Positions 49,905-58,848 of a stretch of DNA of 64,000 nt are shown here, in pieces. The translations under genes and the position numbers were made by a program. Position 1 is the stretch's first letter. The number at the start of each line of letters is the position of its first letter. The notes under the pieces are model-generated. The model saw only the letters and a program-made list of their open reading frames with translations. It made no database searches and was not told the DNA's origin. The stretch comes from Betaproteobacteria bacterium (lineage in GTDB: Bacteria > Pseudomonadota > Gammaproteobacteria > Burkholderiales > Thiobacillaceae): the NCBI GenBank assembly GCA_020061585.1, contig JAGUXX010000118.1:23843-87842 (forward strand), written 5' to 3'.

Positions 49905-50810
49905 TCAGGTCTCCCAGGCCGGTTGATCGGCGAAGCGCCGCGCCAGAAAATCCACGAACGCCCGCACCCGGCTGGAAAGATGCCGCGTCGGCGGGTACAC
50001 CGCGTAGGCATTGAGTTCCGGCCAGAGGTGGTCGGTCAGCAACGCCACCAGCGCGCCGTCGCGCAATGCGTCGCGCAGATAGAAGGTCGGATGCAGGATC
50101 AGCCCGTGTCCGGCCCGCGCTGCCTGATAGAGGAAGTCGCCGTTGTTGGCCAACAATTTCACCGGCACCTGCACGCTGCCTGGCGCGCCGTCCGGCGTTC
50201 GGAAATGCCACAGACCGGGGTTGGGCCGATTGCTGTAGGCCAGACAGACATGTTGTCGCAGGTCGTCCGGCAGGGTCGGCGTGCCGTGGCGTTGCAGATA
50301 ACCCGGACTGGCGCCGAGCAGATGCCGGATCGGCGCCAGACGCCGCGCGATCAGACTGGAGTCGGGCAACTTGGCGATGCGGATGGCCAGATCGAAGCCT
50401 TCTTGCATCAGGTCGATCTGTCGGTCGTTGAAATCGAGATCGAATTCCACCTCCGGATGCAGCGCCATGAACGCCTTGATCGGTTCGCTCAGATGCAGCA
50501 GACCGAAGGACAAGGGCAGGGCGATGCGCAACCGTCCCCTGAGCCCGGTATGCGCCTGCGCCACGGCGGCTTCGGCTTCGTCGAGATCGGCCAGGATGCG
50601 TTGCGCATGTTCAAAATAGGCACGGCCGCTGTCGGTCAGATTGAGACGTCGCGTGGTGCGGTGCAGAAGTTGCGCGCCGAGATGCTGCTCCAGTTCCGCC
50701 AGACGGCGGCTGACCGCCGACTTGGCCACCTCCAGCCGCGCGGCGGCGCCGCTGATGCTGCCGGCTTCGACGACGCGGACAAATATCCGCATAGCGGCGA
50801 ATCGGTCCAT
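49905..50810 (-). CDS. LysR family transcriptional regulator
   Basis: A 301-aa LysR-type regulator: winged helix (MDRFAAMRIFVRVVEAGSIS, KSAVSRRLAELEQHLGAQLL) and effector domain ending with PPTRHLSSRVRAFVDFLARR, the CrgA/PecT-like subgroup that often regulates pirin genes. It is divergent from the pirin gene, with a perfect inverted repeat in the gap. Confidence 0.92.
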   Translation of the reverse strand: MDRFAAMRIFVRVVEAGSISGAAARLEVAKSAVSRRLAELEQHLGAQLLHRTTRRLNLTDSGRAYFEHAQRILADLDEAEAAVAQAHTGLRGRLRIALPLSFGLLHLSEPIKAFMALHPEVEFDLDFNDRQIDLMQEGFDLAIRIAKLPDSSLIARRLAPIRHLLGASPGYLQRHGTPTLPDDLRQHVCLAYSNRPNPGLWHFRTPDGAPGSVQVPVKLLANNGDFLYQAARAGHGLILHPTFYLRDALRDGALVALLTDHLWPELNAYAVYPPTRHLSSRVRAFVDFLARRFADQPAWET

Positions 50811-50831
50811 GGTTTGTTCTCCATATCAGCA

Positions 50832-50853
50832 CAATCAATTGCGGATTTGATTG
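50832..50853. promoter_or_regulatory. LysR operator between LysR and pirin genes
   Basis: CAATCAA (50832-50838) and TTGATTG (50847-50853) are perfect inverted repeats with an 8-bp spacer, containing the T-N11-A signature of LysR sites, in the 111-bp divergent promoter. Confidence 0.65.
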
Positions 50854-50921
50854 TTTATCTTATTTCAAACAACAACAAGAATGACATCAGCCATACGGCA
50901 AGCTCAAACAGGAGAATCAAC

Positions 50922-51782
50922 ATGACCATCCGTTCGATACAGCAACAGATCCAGGCAACCCCCGTTTCCGAAGGCGCCGGCGTCAGCGTGCACCGCACGC
51001 TCGGCACGCCCGCCTTGAAGCATCTCGACCCGTTCCTGATGCTCGACCATTTCGGCAGCGACAACCCGGACGAATACATCGCCGGATTTCCCGACCACCC
51101 GCATCGCGGCTTCGTCACGCTGACCTACATGCTCGACGGCCATATGGAACACCGCGACAGCATGGGCAATCGCGGCGATCTGCGCGCCGGCGGCGCGCAA
51201 TGGATGAAGGCCGCCAGCGGCGTCATCCATTCCGAAATGCCGCGGCAAAGCAACGGCCTGATGCGCGGCTTCCAGCTCTGGATCAACCTGCCGGCGACGG
51301 AAAAGCTGAGCGATCCGGCGTATCAGGAATTCGCCCCGGAAGCGATCCCCGAAGTGGCCGGCGAGGGCCTGCGCGTGCGCGTGCTGGCTGGCGAATATGC
51401 CGGCCAGCGCGGTGTCATCGACGATCCGCATACCGACCTGCTGTACCTGGATGTCGAGTTGGCGGCGAATGCGCGGTTCAGCGTGCCGCTGGCGTCGGCG
51501 TACGCCGCGTTCACCTACGTCTACGCGGGCGGCGCGCGGATCGACCAGAACGCTTTGCCGCAACACAGTCTGAGCGTGCTGCGCCAGGGCGACGGCGTGG
51601 CGATCAACGCCGGCCCGGATGGCGCCCGCTTGATTCTGGTCGCCGGCCGGCCGATCGGCGAACCGATCGTGCAATACGGTCCCTTCGTGATGAATACCCG
51701 CGAGGAGATCGAGCAGGCGATGCGCGATTACCGCGACGGCAAGCTGGTGCGGGTGAAGGCGGCGATGACCGCGGTGGGCTGA
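50922..51782 (+). CDS. Pirin family protein
   Basis: A 286-aa bicupin of the pirin family. The metal site is in the N-terminal cupin (HPHRGFVTLTYMLDG, MEHRDSMGN, supplying His/His/His/Glu), followed by GGAQWMKAASGVIHSEMP and the C-terminal cupin. Some pirins are quercetin dioxygenases; others are regulators. Start ATG with AGGAG upstream. Controlled presumably by the divergent LysR protein. Confidence 0.93.
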   Translation: MTIRSIQQQIQATPVSEGAGVSVHRTLGTPALKHLDPFLMLDHFGSDNPDEYIAGFPDHPHRGFVTLTYMLDGHMEHRDSMGNRGDLRAGGAQWMKAASGVIHSEMPRQSNGLMRGFQLWINLPATEKLSDPAYQEFAPEAIPEVAGEGLRVRVLAGEYAGQRGVIDDPHTDLLYLDVELAANARFSVPLASAYAAFTYVYAGGARIDQNALPQHSLSVLRQGDGVAINAGPDGARLILVAGRPIGEPIVQYGPFVMNTREEIEQAMRDYRDGKLVRVKAAMTAVG

Positions 51783-51871
51783 GGCGGCGGCAAGTGCCGG
51801 CGGCGGCAAGGCTACCCGCCGACCCGCGAAGAGTTCGTCGTCCGCCGTCAATGGGGGCTATAGTGCTTAGC

Positions 51872-52039
51872 ATGTACCGCATCATCTACTACCCGCGCAA
51901 TTACAATCGCTACGCCGATCAGGCCGGTCCCTGGTTCCCGTTGCGAGAACAAGCCGACATCTGGCTGCGCTGGCTGTTGCCCCGCTATCCCGACGCCAGT
52001 GTGCAGTCGCAGGAAGATGTCAACGGCGGTCTGAAATGA
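51872..52039 (+). CDS. Small duplicated open frame, copy A
   Basis: A 55-aa frame (IYYPRNYNRYADQAGPWFPL, WLRWLLPRYPDASVQS) nearly identical to a frame at 56699-56890. About half of the base differences between copies are silent, weak evidence for or against coding. It may be a small gene or part of a duplicated non-coding unit. No family recognised. Confidence 0.4.
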   Translation: MYRIIYYPRNYNRYADQAGPWFPLREQADIWLRWLLPRYPDASVQSQEDVNGGLK

Positions 52040-52134
52040 CGGCGATTTGTCGTTTTTTGGGCTGTTTTCAAGCTGCCAGTTCCGCCAGCCAAGCCGCGGC
52101 ATCCGCAATCCGCGCCGGTGCCCGGTATTCCGCC
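51881..52134 (+). repeat. 254-bp direct repeat, copy A
   Basis: Aligns without gaps to 56732-56985 with about 18 mismatches (about 93% identity by eye). On the minus strand its last part encodes IADAAAWLAELAA and stop, the exact end of the DUF4143-type ATPase whose full gene borders copy B. Copy A is therefore a truncated duplicate that lost the rest of the ATPase. Confidence 0.9.
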
Positions 52135-52184
52135 GAGCGATGAATCGGCGGAAAGGACGCGCGCAATAAGCCGATTCGGCGCGC

Positions 52185-53195
52185 TCAATCGAGCGCGCGT
52201 CGCAGAGACTGAAAGCGGCGCCGGTATTGCGCTGGCGTGAGCCTGACCTTGCGGCGAAACAGTCGGCCGAAAAACCCCGCATCTTCATAGCCGACTTCCT
52301 GCGCGATCGCCTCGACCGGCGCATCGCCGGTTTCCAGCATCTGTTTGGCTTCCTCGATGCGCAGGGTATGAACGTATTCGAGCGGCGTCATCCCGGTGGC
52401 CGACTGGAAACGCCGCTTGAACGAACGTTCGGTCAGGCCAGAAACCCGTATCATCGCCGCCACCGGCGCGGCGTCCATATAGTGATCGGCGATCCACTCC
52501 TGACTGCGCGCGATGGCCGCATCCTCCACTTGGCGCGTGCGCGCAATCCGTGCAAATGGCTGCTGACCAACGCTGTGCCAGTCGATGAGGTTGAGCCGCG
52601 CAACCTGCATCGCAGGCTCCACGCCCGCCAGCCGGGCGATCAGATACAGCGCGAGATCGAGCCAGGTGCTGCCACCGCCGGCCATCACCAGCCGACCGCC
52701 TTCGCCCGCCACCACCAGCGCGCGTTGGCCCTGCACCTTGACGCCGAGATAGTTGCGCGCCAGCACGTCGCACCAAGCCCAGTGGGTGGTGGCCTCGCAG
52801 CCTGACAGCAACCCCGCCTCGGCCAGCAGCATCGCGCCCGAGCAAGCTGTGGCGAGCGTTGCGCCCGCCGCGTGGCGCTGGCGTAGCCAGGCGATTTCTG
52901 GCGCGAAGCGTTCGGCCAGCGGCGCACCGGGTGGCAGGTTCACCTCAGGCACACAGATCAGCTCGACCGGCGGACAGTCCGCCATGGTATGCGCGGCGGC
53001 GACCGGCACGCCGTTGCTGACGACGACGGTGCCCACCTCACGCGCGACTATGATCGGCGACAGCAACTGCGGTCCCGCCGTGCCCTCGACAATAAGCGGC
53101 CAGTCGCGTCCCGCGCTGGAAAAGAGATCGAACATGCCGTAGACCACCGACGCGGAGGTTTCGGGAAACACCAGAAAAGCGATCTGTGCGGTCAT
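52185..53195 (-). CDS. GlxA-type AraC regulator with DJ-1/PfpI domain
   Basis: A 336-aa regulator. The N-terminal DJ-1/PfpI-like domain has IAFLVFPETSASVVYGMFDL and the elbow Cys in ATACSGAMLLAEAGLL, and the C-terminal AraC double helix-turn-helix (about 225-325) has RSFKRRFQSATGMTPLEYVH and GYEDAGFFGRLFRRKVRLTP. GlxA-type proteins often control amine, glycine-betaine or carnitine metabolism, but no such genes adjoin. Divergent from the sterol desaturase-like gene. Confidence 0.92.
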   Translation of the reverse strand: MTAQIAFLVFPETSASVVYGMFDLFSSAGRDWPLIVEGTAGPQLLSPIIVAREVGTVVVSNGVPVAAAHTMADCPPVELICVPEVNLPPGAPLAERFAPEIAWLRQRHAAGATLATACSGAMLLAEAGLLSGCEATTHWAWCDVLARNYLGVKVQGQRALVVAGEGGRLVMAGGGSTWLDLALYLIARLAGVEPAMQVARLNLIDWHSVGQQPFARIARTRQVEDAAIARSQEWIADHYMDAAPVAAMIRVSGLTERSFKRRFQSATGMTPLEYVHTLRIEEAKQMLETGDAPVEAIAQEVGYEDAGFFGRLFRRKVRLTPAQYRRRFQSLRRALD

Positions 53196-53289
53196 GGCCG
53201 ATTCGTCAGGTTCCTTGCCGGAATGACTTTAGTGAGCTGGTTCGTGCGGGGCTATTGTCCCGCCATCGTCATTTATCAGGAAGACCATC

Positions 53290-54075
53290 GTGCCGACTAT
53301 ATTCGAACTCATCACCCACCCCGTTTCGCTTGTCGTGTTCAGCCTGTATGCCGGGCTGATCGCACTCGAAGCTGCATTCCCCGCCCGCGTGTTGCCCCGG
53401 GTAGCGGGCTGGCGCGCGCGCGGTCTCGCCGCCTTCGCCGCATTTTTCCTGCTGTCGTCCTATTTGCCCCTGCTGTGGGGTGAATGGCTGGCGCAATACC
53501 GCCTCGTCGATCTCGCCGCGTTCGGCACATGGGGCGGCGCAGCCGTTGGCCTGCTGGTGTACGAGACAGGCCAGTTTGCCTGGCACCGCGCGATGCACAG
53601 CTCGACTCTGTTGTGGCGCGTGTTCCACCAGATGCACCACAGCGCCGAGCGGCACGACAGCTACGGCGCGTTCTGGTTCAGCCCGGTGGACATGATCGGC
53701 TGGACGGTATTGGGCAGTCTCGCGCTCACGGTCGTCGTCGGCGTCACGCCCGAAGCCGCCACCTGGGTGCTCTACATCACGACGTTCCTGTCCGTCTTCC
53801 AGCACGCCAACCTGCGCACGCCGCGCTGGCTGGGGTACGTCATCCAGCGCCCGGAAAGCCACTCGTATCACCACGAGCGCGGCGTGCATGCGCGCAACTA
53901 TGCCGACCTGCCGCTGTTCGACCTGATGTTCGGCACGTTTCACAATCCGCGCGATTTTGCGCCTGAAACCGGTTTCTGGCATGGCGCGTCGGCGCGCGTG
54001 GGCGCGATGCTGCGCTTCGAGGATGTCGCGCAGCCGCCAGCCGCCGACCGCGGCAAGCGTGAGCAATTCGCATGA
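53290..54075 (+). CDS. Sterol desaturase/fatty acid hydroxylase family protein
   Basis: A 261-aa integral membrane di-iron enzyme. Several hydrophobic helices are followed by the His boxes HRAMH, HQMHH and HSYHHERG that bind the di-iron centre. Members hydroxylate or desaturate sterols, carotenoids or acyl chains. GTG start with AGGAAG upstream. Its stop overlaps the start of the GNAT gene (ATGA), so these two form an operon with the methyltransferase downstream. Substrate unknown. Confidence 0.9.
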   Translation: MPTIFELITHPVSLVVFSLYAGLIALEAAFPARVLPRVAGWRARGLAAFAAFFLLSSYLPLLWGEWLAQYRLVDLAAFGTWGGAAVGLLVYETGQFAWHRAMHSSTLLWRVFHQMHHSAERHDSYGAFWFSPVDMIGWTVLGSLALTVVVGVTPEAATWVLYITTFLSVFQHANLRTPRWLGYVIQRPESHSYHHERGVHARNYADLPLFDLMFGTFHNPRDFAPETGFWHGASARVGAMLRFEDVAQPPAADRGKREQFA

Positions 54076-54530
54076 ACACGATCACGCTTCAGGAAATCAC
54101 CGCTGCCAGCGTGCGCGACATCATCGCGCTGGCTGTGGCCCCCGAACAGGCGCGCTTCGTCGCCCCCAACGCGGTGTCGCTCGCCCAGGCGCTGTTTCAC
54201 CCGGAAGCCTGGTATCGGGCGATTGTCGCCGATGCCACGCCGGTTGGCTTCGTCATGCTCGAAGACCCCACGCAGCTACCCGAGCCGCCGGCCGTGCCTT
54301 ATCTCGTGTTGTGGCGTTTCATGATCGACGCCCGGTTTCAGCGGCAGGGCTACGGCCGCCGCGCGCTGGAATTGATCGTCGACCATGCGCGCCGCAAACC
54401 GGGCATCGCCGAACTGCTGACCTCGTGCGTGCCTGGCCCCGGCAGTCCGGAAGCCTTTTACCGCCGGCACGGCTTCACCCCCACCGGCGATTTCGACGAC
54501 GGCGAAACCGTACTGCGCCGGTCGCTTTAA
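54072..54530 (+). CDS. GNAT family acetyltransferase
   Basis: A 152-aa acyltransferase with strand VPYLVLWRFMID leading to the acetyl-CoA loop RFQRQGYGRRALELIVDHAR and FYRRHGFTPTGDF near the C-terminus. Spermine/spermidine-acetyltransferase-like subgroup. Translationally coupled to the desaturase-like gene. Confidence 0.88.
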   Translation: MNTITLQEITAASVRDIIALAVAPEQARFVAPNAVSLAQALFHPEAWYRAIVADATPVGFVMLEDPTQLPEPPAVPYLVLWRFMIDARFQRQGYGRRALELIVDHARRKPGIAELLTSCVPGPGSPEAFYRRHGFTPTGDFDDGETVLRRSL

Positions 54531-54549
54531 CCCTTCACAGGAGACAACC

Positions 54550-55497
54550 ATGAGCCCCTACCGTCACCACTTGCCGCAACTCACCGGCCACCCATTCCTG
54601 TCCGACAGCGGGCTGGAAACCACGCTGATCTTTCACGACGGCATCGACCTGCCGTATTTCGCCTCGTTCGTACTGCTCGACAGCGACGCTGGGCGTGCAC
54701 GGCTGGATCGCTATTACGCCGAGCACGTTCAGCTCGCGCTCGGCGCCGCCACCGGCATCGTGCTCGAAACCGCCACCTGGCGCGCCAACCCGGACTGGGG
54801 CGCGAAGCTGGGGTACGACACCATGCGGCTGGCAGCGGTCAATCGCCTCGCCGTGACGGAACTCATCCGCCTGCGCGGGCAGATGGAAACCCCAGCCACC
54901 CCCATCGTCGTCAGCGGCAACCTCGGTCCGCGCGGCGACGGCTACCGCGACGACACGCGCATGAGCATCGGCGCCGCGCAGGCGTACCATGCGCCGCAGA
55001 TTGAGGCCTTCGCCGCGGCCGATGCCGACATGGTCTCGGTGTTCACCATGAATTATGTAGAAGAAGCCATAGGCGTCGGGCGCGCCGCACACGCTGCTTC
55101 GATGCCGATTGCGGTGTCGTTCACACTTGAAATCGACGGGCAATTGCCGTCCGGCATGACGCTTCGTGAGGCCATCAACGCGACCGACGACGCGACCAGC
55201 GGCGCCCCCGTGTACTACATGATCAACTGCGCGCATCCCAGCCACTTCGCCCATCTGTTCGACGGCGGCGACTGGCAGCAGAGGCTGCGCGGCGTGCGCG
55301 CCAATGCGTCGAAGCGCAGCCACGCCGAACTCGACGAAGCGACCGAACTCGACATCGGCGACATCGACGAGCTCGCGCAGGGCTACCGCGCGCTCGCCGG
55401 CCACCTGCCCAAACTCGCCGTCGTCGGTGGCTGCTGCGGCACCGACTGCCGCCACGTCGCGGCGATCCGCGACAGGTTGCTGCCGCCCGCCGTCTGA
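54550..55497 (+). CDS. Homocysteine S-methyltransferase family protein
   Basis: A 315-aa zinc-dependent methyltransferase of the MmuM/BHMT type: SDSGLETTLIFHDGIDLPYF, the zinc ligand Cys in MINCAHPSHF, and the paired Cys in VVGGCCGTDCRHVAAI. It transfers a methyl group from a donor such as S-methylmethionine, SAM or betaine to homocysteine. It is a cobalamin-independent type. AGGAG ribosome binding site; downstream in the operon from the GNAT gene by 19 bp. Confidence 0.9.
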   Translation: MSPYRHHLPQLTGHPFLSDSGLETTLIFHDGIDLPYFASFVLLDSDAGRARLDRYYAEHVQLALGAATGIVLETATWRANPDWGAKLGYDTMRLAAVNRLAVTELIRLRGQMETPATPIVVSGNLGPRGDGYRDDTRMSIGAAQAYHAPQIEAFAAADADMVSVFTMNYVEEAIGVGRAAHAASMPIAVSFTLEIDGQLPSGMTLREAINATDDATSGAPVYYMINCAHPSHFAHLFDGGDWQQRLRGVRANASKRSHAELDEATELDIGDIDELAQGYRALAGHLPKLAVVGGCCGTDCRHVAAIRDRLLPPAV

Positions 55498-55554
55498 TTT
55501 ATAGATCGCCATGCCAACATGGATTTGCTCGAACCCAACCGCGCGTTAAGCTGC

Positions 55555-55935
55555 ATGAAATCACGCGTTACCATCCGCCCGCTGGTCGCAGGCGATCAAC
55601 GCCCCTTCGTTGACGCCGCTCAGCAAAGCCTTCGGCTGCATCGTCCCTGGGTCGCAGCGCCCCCCGACGAGGATTCGTTCCAGCAGTACCCGAGACGGTT
55701 CGATGGCAGGCACAACATCGGCTTCGTGGCGCTTGAGCCAGCCACTGGCCGCCTTGTTGGTGCGATCAACCTGACGAACGTCGTCTACGGGACGTTCCGC
55801 TGTGGCTACCTGGGCTACTTCGCCGTTGCGGCTTTGCTTACGAAGGCTACTCGCCTGCGTACCTCAAGATCACAGGCAAGTGGCGTGACCACGAGCGCTG
55901 GGCCCTTGTGCGCGGCTCACGCAATACCGCCCCTT
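55555..55935 (+). pseudogene. RimJ/RimL-type acetyltransferase with internal deletion
   Basis: The N-terminal half is intact (MKSRVTIRPLVAGDQRPFVD ... LVGAINLTNVVYGTFRCGYLGYFA). It then jumps in another frame to the C-terminal end RCGFAYEGYSPAYLKITGKW followed by RDHERWAL. The acetyl-CoA binding segment (roughly 40 residues) is missing and the frame is broken, so the gene is inactive. Confidence 0.8.
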
Positions 55936-56036
55936 CGCGCGATGGGATTCGCTCCGGCGTGGCACTTGGTCCACGAGCCGCTCCGCACAAATTTGTTGGA
56001 CCTCAATCGCACCCCGTTCTTGTTCGGAGACAGTCA

Positions 56037-56534
56037 ATGCATCTCGATCAAACCCTGGTCAACGCGGCCATCGAGCTTCTCGAAAAGAGATTTCCGGGCA
56101 GAGCGGGTATTGCTGCGGCCATGTACACCGAAGACGGAGATATTCTGACCAGCGTGTACTTTGAGCCCCAGTGGGGTAGCGCGATGCTGTGCGCAGAAGC
56201 GGGTGCGGTATGCGAGGCCGAGAAGTTAGCGAAGTAACCCGCCTCGCAGCGGGCATGCGTACCGCAGAAGATAATTTTGAATGCCTTTTGTAATCAATCA
56301 CTTAATGTGATCTTCTTGAGAGGGAAGAGTATCGTAGCGACGGCGTGCGTATCACGGTTGGATGGTGATTCGCCTGTTGTTGTGCTTACACCCTGCGGCA
56401 TCTGCCAGGAGCGGCTTTTTCATTGGGGCGAGGACGTAGAGGTTGCCGTTCCGCAGCCCGGCGATCCCACCAAATGGACCACCAAAACTTTGCGAGAGGT
56501 TCAGCCTTTCTATTGGGTCAACGCGTTCAAATAG
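56037..56534 (+). pseudogene. Cytidine deaminase-like gene split by a 93-bp insertion
   Basis: The first part (MHLDQTLVNAAIELLEKRFP ... AMLCAEAGAVCEAEKLAK, stop at 56237) carries the zinc Cys and catalytic Glu of the CAE motif. The second part, after 56327, continues with SIVATACVSRLDGDSP and the remaining zinc ligands in PCGICQERLFHWG. Together they make one blasticidin/cytidine-deaminase-type enzyme of about 130 aa. The insertion introduces a stop codon; an ATG at 56277 could start the C-terminal half, but that half alone lacks the catalytic Glu. Confidence 0.82.
56235..56327. mobile_element. 93-bp insertion (MITE-like?) in the deaminase gene
   Basis: Bounded by GAAG on both sides (56231-56234 and 56324-56327), consistent with a short target duplication. 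Starts TAACCCGCCTCGCAGCGGG and ends CTTGAGAGG; the inner CCCGC/GCGGG forms a hairpin but terminal inverted repeats are weak. Multiple of three in length but with an in-frame stop. Confidence 0.5.
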
Positions 56535-56698
56535 CACGGGCTGGAAACTTGGGGAAAGGAAATGGGTGAGTGCTGGCGGCGCGCCTTGACGAAGTCTTCC
56601 GCGTGCTCGATGTCATGCGTTTTTTGCGACAACTTGCCCTTCCTTGGCAGTGCCACCAGTTTCATATGTGCCGACAAGGCCTGCTGGTTTGCCGGTGA

Positions 56699-56890
56699 AT
56701 GGAAGCCTTAGTCAAAGCCGCAGGACACCAGATCATCCACTACCCGCGCAATTACAAACGCTACGCCGACCAGGCCGGTCCTTGGTTCCCGTTGCGAGAA
56801 CAGGCCGACAACTGGCTGCGCTGGTTGTTGCCCCGCTATCCCGACGCCAGTGTGCAGTCGCAGGCAGACGCCAACGGCGGTCTGAAATAA
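56699..56890 (+). CDS. Small duplicated open frame, copy B
   Basis: A 63-aa frame whose last 53 residues match the frame at 51872 (HYPRNYKRYADQAGPWFPLR, WLRWLLPRYPDASVQS). It ends 28 bp before the stop of the convergent ATPase gene. Function unknown; may not be translated. Confidence 0.4.
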   Translation: MEALVKAAGHQIIHYPRNYKRYADQAGPWFPLREQADNWLRWLLPRYPDASVQSQADANGGLK

Positions 56891-56985
56891 CCGCGATTAG
56901 TCGTTTTTTGGGCCGTTTTCAAGCTGCCAGTTCCGCCAGCCAAGCCGCGGCATCCGCAATCCACACTGGTGCTCGGTATTCCGCC
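56732..56985 (+). repeat. 254-bp direct repeat, copy B
   Basis: The partner of 51881-52134. It includes the last 67 bp of the intact ATPase gene on the minus strand, so this is the likely parental copy. Confidence 0.9.
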
Positions 56986-58052
56986 TGGCGCAGATCACGC
57001 ACCAGTTGAATGGCTTCCACTTGCGGAAATTTGTCGGCGAATCCGGCCAGGGCGCGGTGCACGCGGTTGTCGGCGAGTTTGCATTCGATCAGATGGGTCA
57101 GTTGTTGATTTTCGCTGAGCGCGAAATCCACTTCGGTACCGTCCTTGGTGCGGATGTAATGCAGCCCGGTCGCTTTGCCGTGCGCGTCGCGCAGAAAGTG
57201 AACATGTTTCAGCAGCATGGCGGCGACCGCGTTTTCCAGGCGTAAGCCGTCGTCGCCGCGCACCAGACCGGTGTCGTAGAAATAGACCTTGGGTGTTTGC
57301 AGGATGGCGCGGGCGATGTTGTGATGCCAGGGGTGTACGGTAAATACGATGTATAGCGCCCGCAGGATATCCAGGTAGCGTTTCAATGTGGTCGGCGAAA
57401 CCGCCAGATCGCGGGCGATGGAGGCCAGCGATAGCGGCGAACCGACGCGCTCGCGCAGCAGTTCGACAAACAGTCGCATGGTGTTGATTTCATGTAGCCG
57501 GGCAAATTCGACTACGTCTTCGCGGATCAGGTCGGTGAAGTATTGCTGCCGCCAGCGCTCGGCATCCACCGGTTTTTCCGCCAGACAGGGCTCGGGAAAG
57601 CCGCCGCGCCGCATCAATCGTTCCAGTGCCTCGGAAGGCGTGCCGCCTTGCTGTTCGCACCACTCGCGAACGGAAATCGGATGCAGCCGAAACGCAAGGT
57701 AGCGGCCGGCCAGCGAATCGCCGCTTTGCCGCCAGGTCTCCATGCGGGCGCTGCCGGTAACCAACAGCGCCTGGCCCGGCGCGCGGCTGTCGACGACGCC
57801 TTTCAGCCAGTTTTTCCACTCCGGCATTTTGTGGATTTCATCCATCGCCAGCAGACGGCCGTGCGGACTCCAGCTTTGCCGTTGCAGTATCGCCCGGTCC
57901 CCGGCAATGTCCCAGTTGAGGTACTGGGCAGGCAGGAAGCGTTGCATGAGATGGCGACACAACGTGGTTTTGCCGACTTGCCGAGGACCGGTCAGCAAGA
58001 CCATCTTGCGTTCGAGATCGGCGGCGACGAGATCGTCCAGATAGCGTTTCAT
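56919..58052 (-). CDS. ATP-binding protein, DUF4143-type AAA ATPase
   Basis: A 377-aa P-loop ATPase. Walker A LLTGPRQVGKTTLCRHLMQ, Walker B LLAMDEIHKMPEWKNWL and sensor ALLVTGSARMET lie in the N-terminal half. The C-terminal half holds the DUF4143 nuclease-fold-like region (DGTEVDFALSENQQLTHLIE, then CKLAD) with the PD-(D/E)XK-like pattern E-V-D-F ... E-C-K. The family is widespread and poorly understood, often in accessory islands. The ATG at 58052 is the conserved start (MKRYLDDLVAADLERKMVLL); a longer frame upstream is not supported. Confidence 0.88.
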   Translation of the reverse strand: MKRYLDDLVAADLERKMVLLTGPRQVGKTTLCRHLMQRFLPAQYLNWDIAGDRAILQRQSWSPHGRLLAMDEIHKMPEWKNWLKGVVDSRAPGQALLVTGSARMETWRQSGDSLAGRYLAFRLHPISVREWCEQQGGTPSEALERLMRRGGFPEPCLAEKPVDAERWRQQYFTDLIREDVVEFARLHEINTMRLFVELLRERVGSPLSLASIARDLAVSPTTLKRYLDILRALYIVFTVHPWHHNIARAILQTPKVYFYDTGLVRGDDGLRLENAVAAMLLKHVHFLRDAHGKATGLHYIRTKDGTEVDFALSENQQLTHLIECKLADNRVHRALAGFADKFPQVEAIQLVRDLRQAEYRAPVWIADAAAWLAELAA

Positions 58053-58261
58053 GTCGACTATTTTATAGTGCACTGGAAGAAAGTCGCGACTTTCTTCCAG
58101 AATGCTAGTGTTTAGTCGCTTCTTAAGCACCCGCTGCGTCGTCCTCCGCATGCGAGAAGTAGTTGTCGCTGTCGACCACGCGTCCCTGCCTCGATAGCAC
58201 GCTGTAGGGATTCCTACTGTTTGCGCCTGCGCTTTGGGCCTGTTGTGATAGCATAAAACGC

Positions 58262-58516
58262 ATGAACAGCAAGCATCGCAAGACACTCGAAGTTATCTTT
58301 TCCGATCCCGTCAGCGGTAATTTTCCGTGGGATAGTGTCGAGTCACTGTTGGTGATCATCGGTTGTCGTGTAGCCGAGGGTAGCGGGTCGTCGGTGACAT
58401 TCGAGAAGGATGGCCGTCGTGCGTATTTCCACCGACCACATCCAAAACGCGATTCACTGGTCTATCGCATCAAAGCAGTCCGCGAGCTTTTGACGAAACT
58501 GGAGATCACACCATGA
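58262..58516 (+). CDS. hicA: HicA-type mRNA interferase toxin
   Basis: An 84-aa toxin of the HicAB type II system: KHRKTLEVIFSDPVSGNFPW, then IGCRVAEGSGSSVTF, with the catalytic His expected in the double-stranded-RNA-binding-like fold (RRAYFHRPHP). Overlaps hicB by 4 nt, toxin first as usual for this order. Confidence 0.9.
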   Translation: MNSKHRKTLEVIFSDPVSGNFPWDSVESLLVIIGCRVAEGSGSSVTFEKDGRRAYFHRPHPKRDSLVYRIKAVRELLTKLEITP

Positions 58517-58848
58517 AAAATACCTTGACCTACCGCGGCTATACAGCCAGCGTTGAATTCGACCCTGACGACAACATCCTGGTCGGTCGTGTTATCGATA
58601 TCGACGACATCATCAGTTTTCACGGTGAATCGGTTGCTGCCTTTACTGCTGCTTTCCACGAGGCGATCGATGATTACGTGGCCGCATGCGAGAAGTTGGG
58701 GCAATCTCCGGAAAAACCGGCTTCAGGGCGCCTGATGTTGCGCGTTTCCCCTGTTGTGCATGCCGCGGCGCTCAAGGCTGCGGCACATAACGGGCAGAGC
58801 CTGAACCGATGGGCCGAGGCTGTGTTACGGCAAGCGGCTCATGCTTGA
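58513..58848 (+). CDS. hicB: HicB-type antitoxin
   Basis: A 111-aa antitoxin: an N-terminal degraded RNase H-like domain (LTYRGYTASVEFDPDDNILV ... IDIDDIISFHGESVAAFTAA) and a C-terminal ribbon-helix-helix (GRLMLRVSPVVHAAALKAAA, SLNRWAEAVL) that binds the hicAB promoter. Confidence 0.92.
   Translation: MKNTLTYRGYTASVEFDPDDNILVGRVIDIDDIISFHGESVAAFTAAFHEAIDDYVAACEKLGQSPEKPASGRLMLRVSPVVHAAALKAAAHNGQSLNRWAEAVLRQAAHA

Noticed and set aside
55540..56050. Integron attC-like core sites (GTTAAGC, GTTGGAC) around the GNAT/deaminase pseudogenes
   Set aside because: Isolated 7-nt matches without paired boxes or attC folding; expected by chance, and no integron integrase is present.
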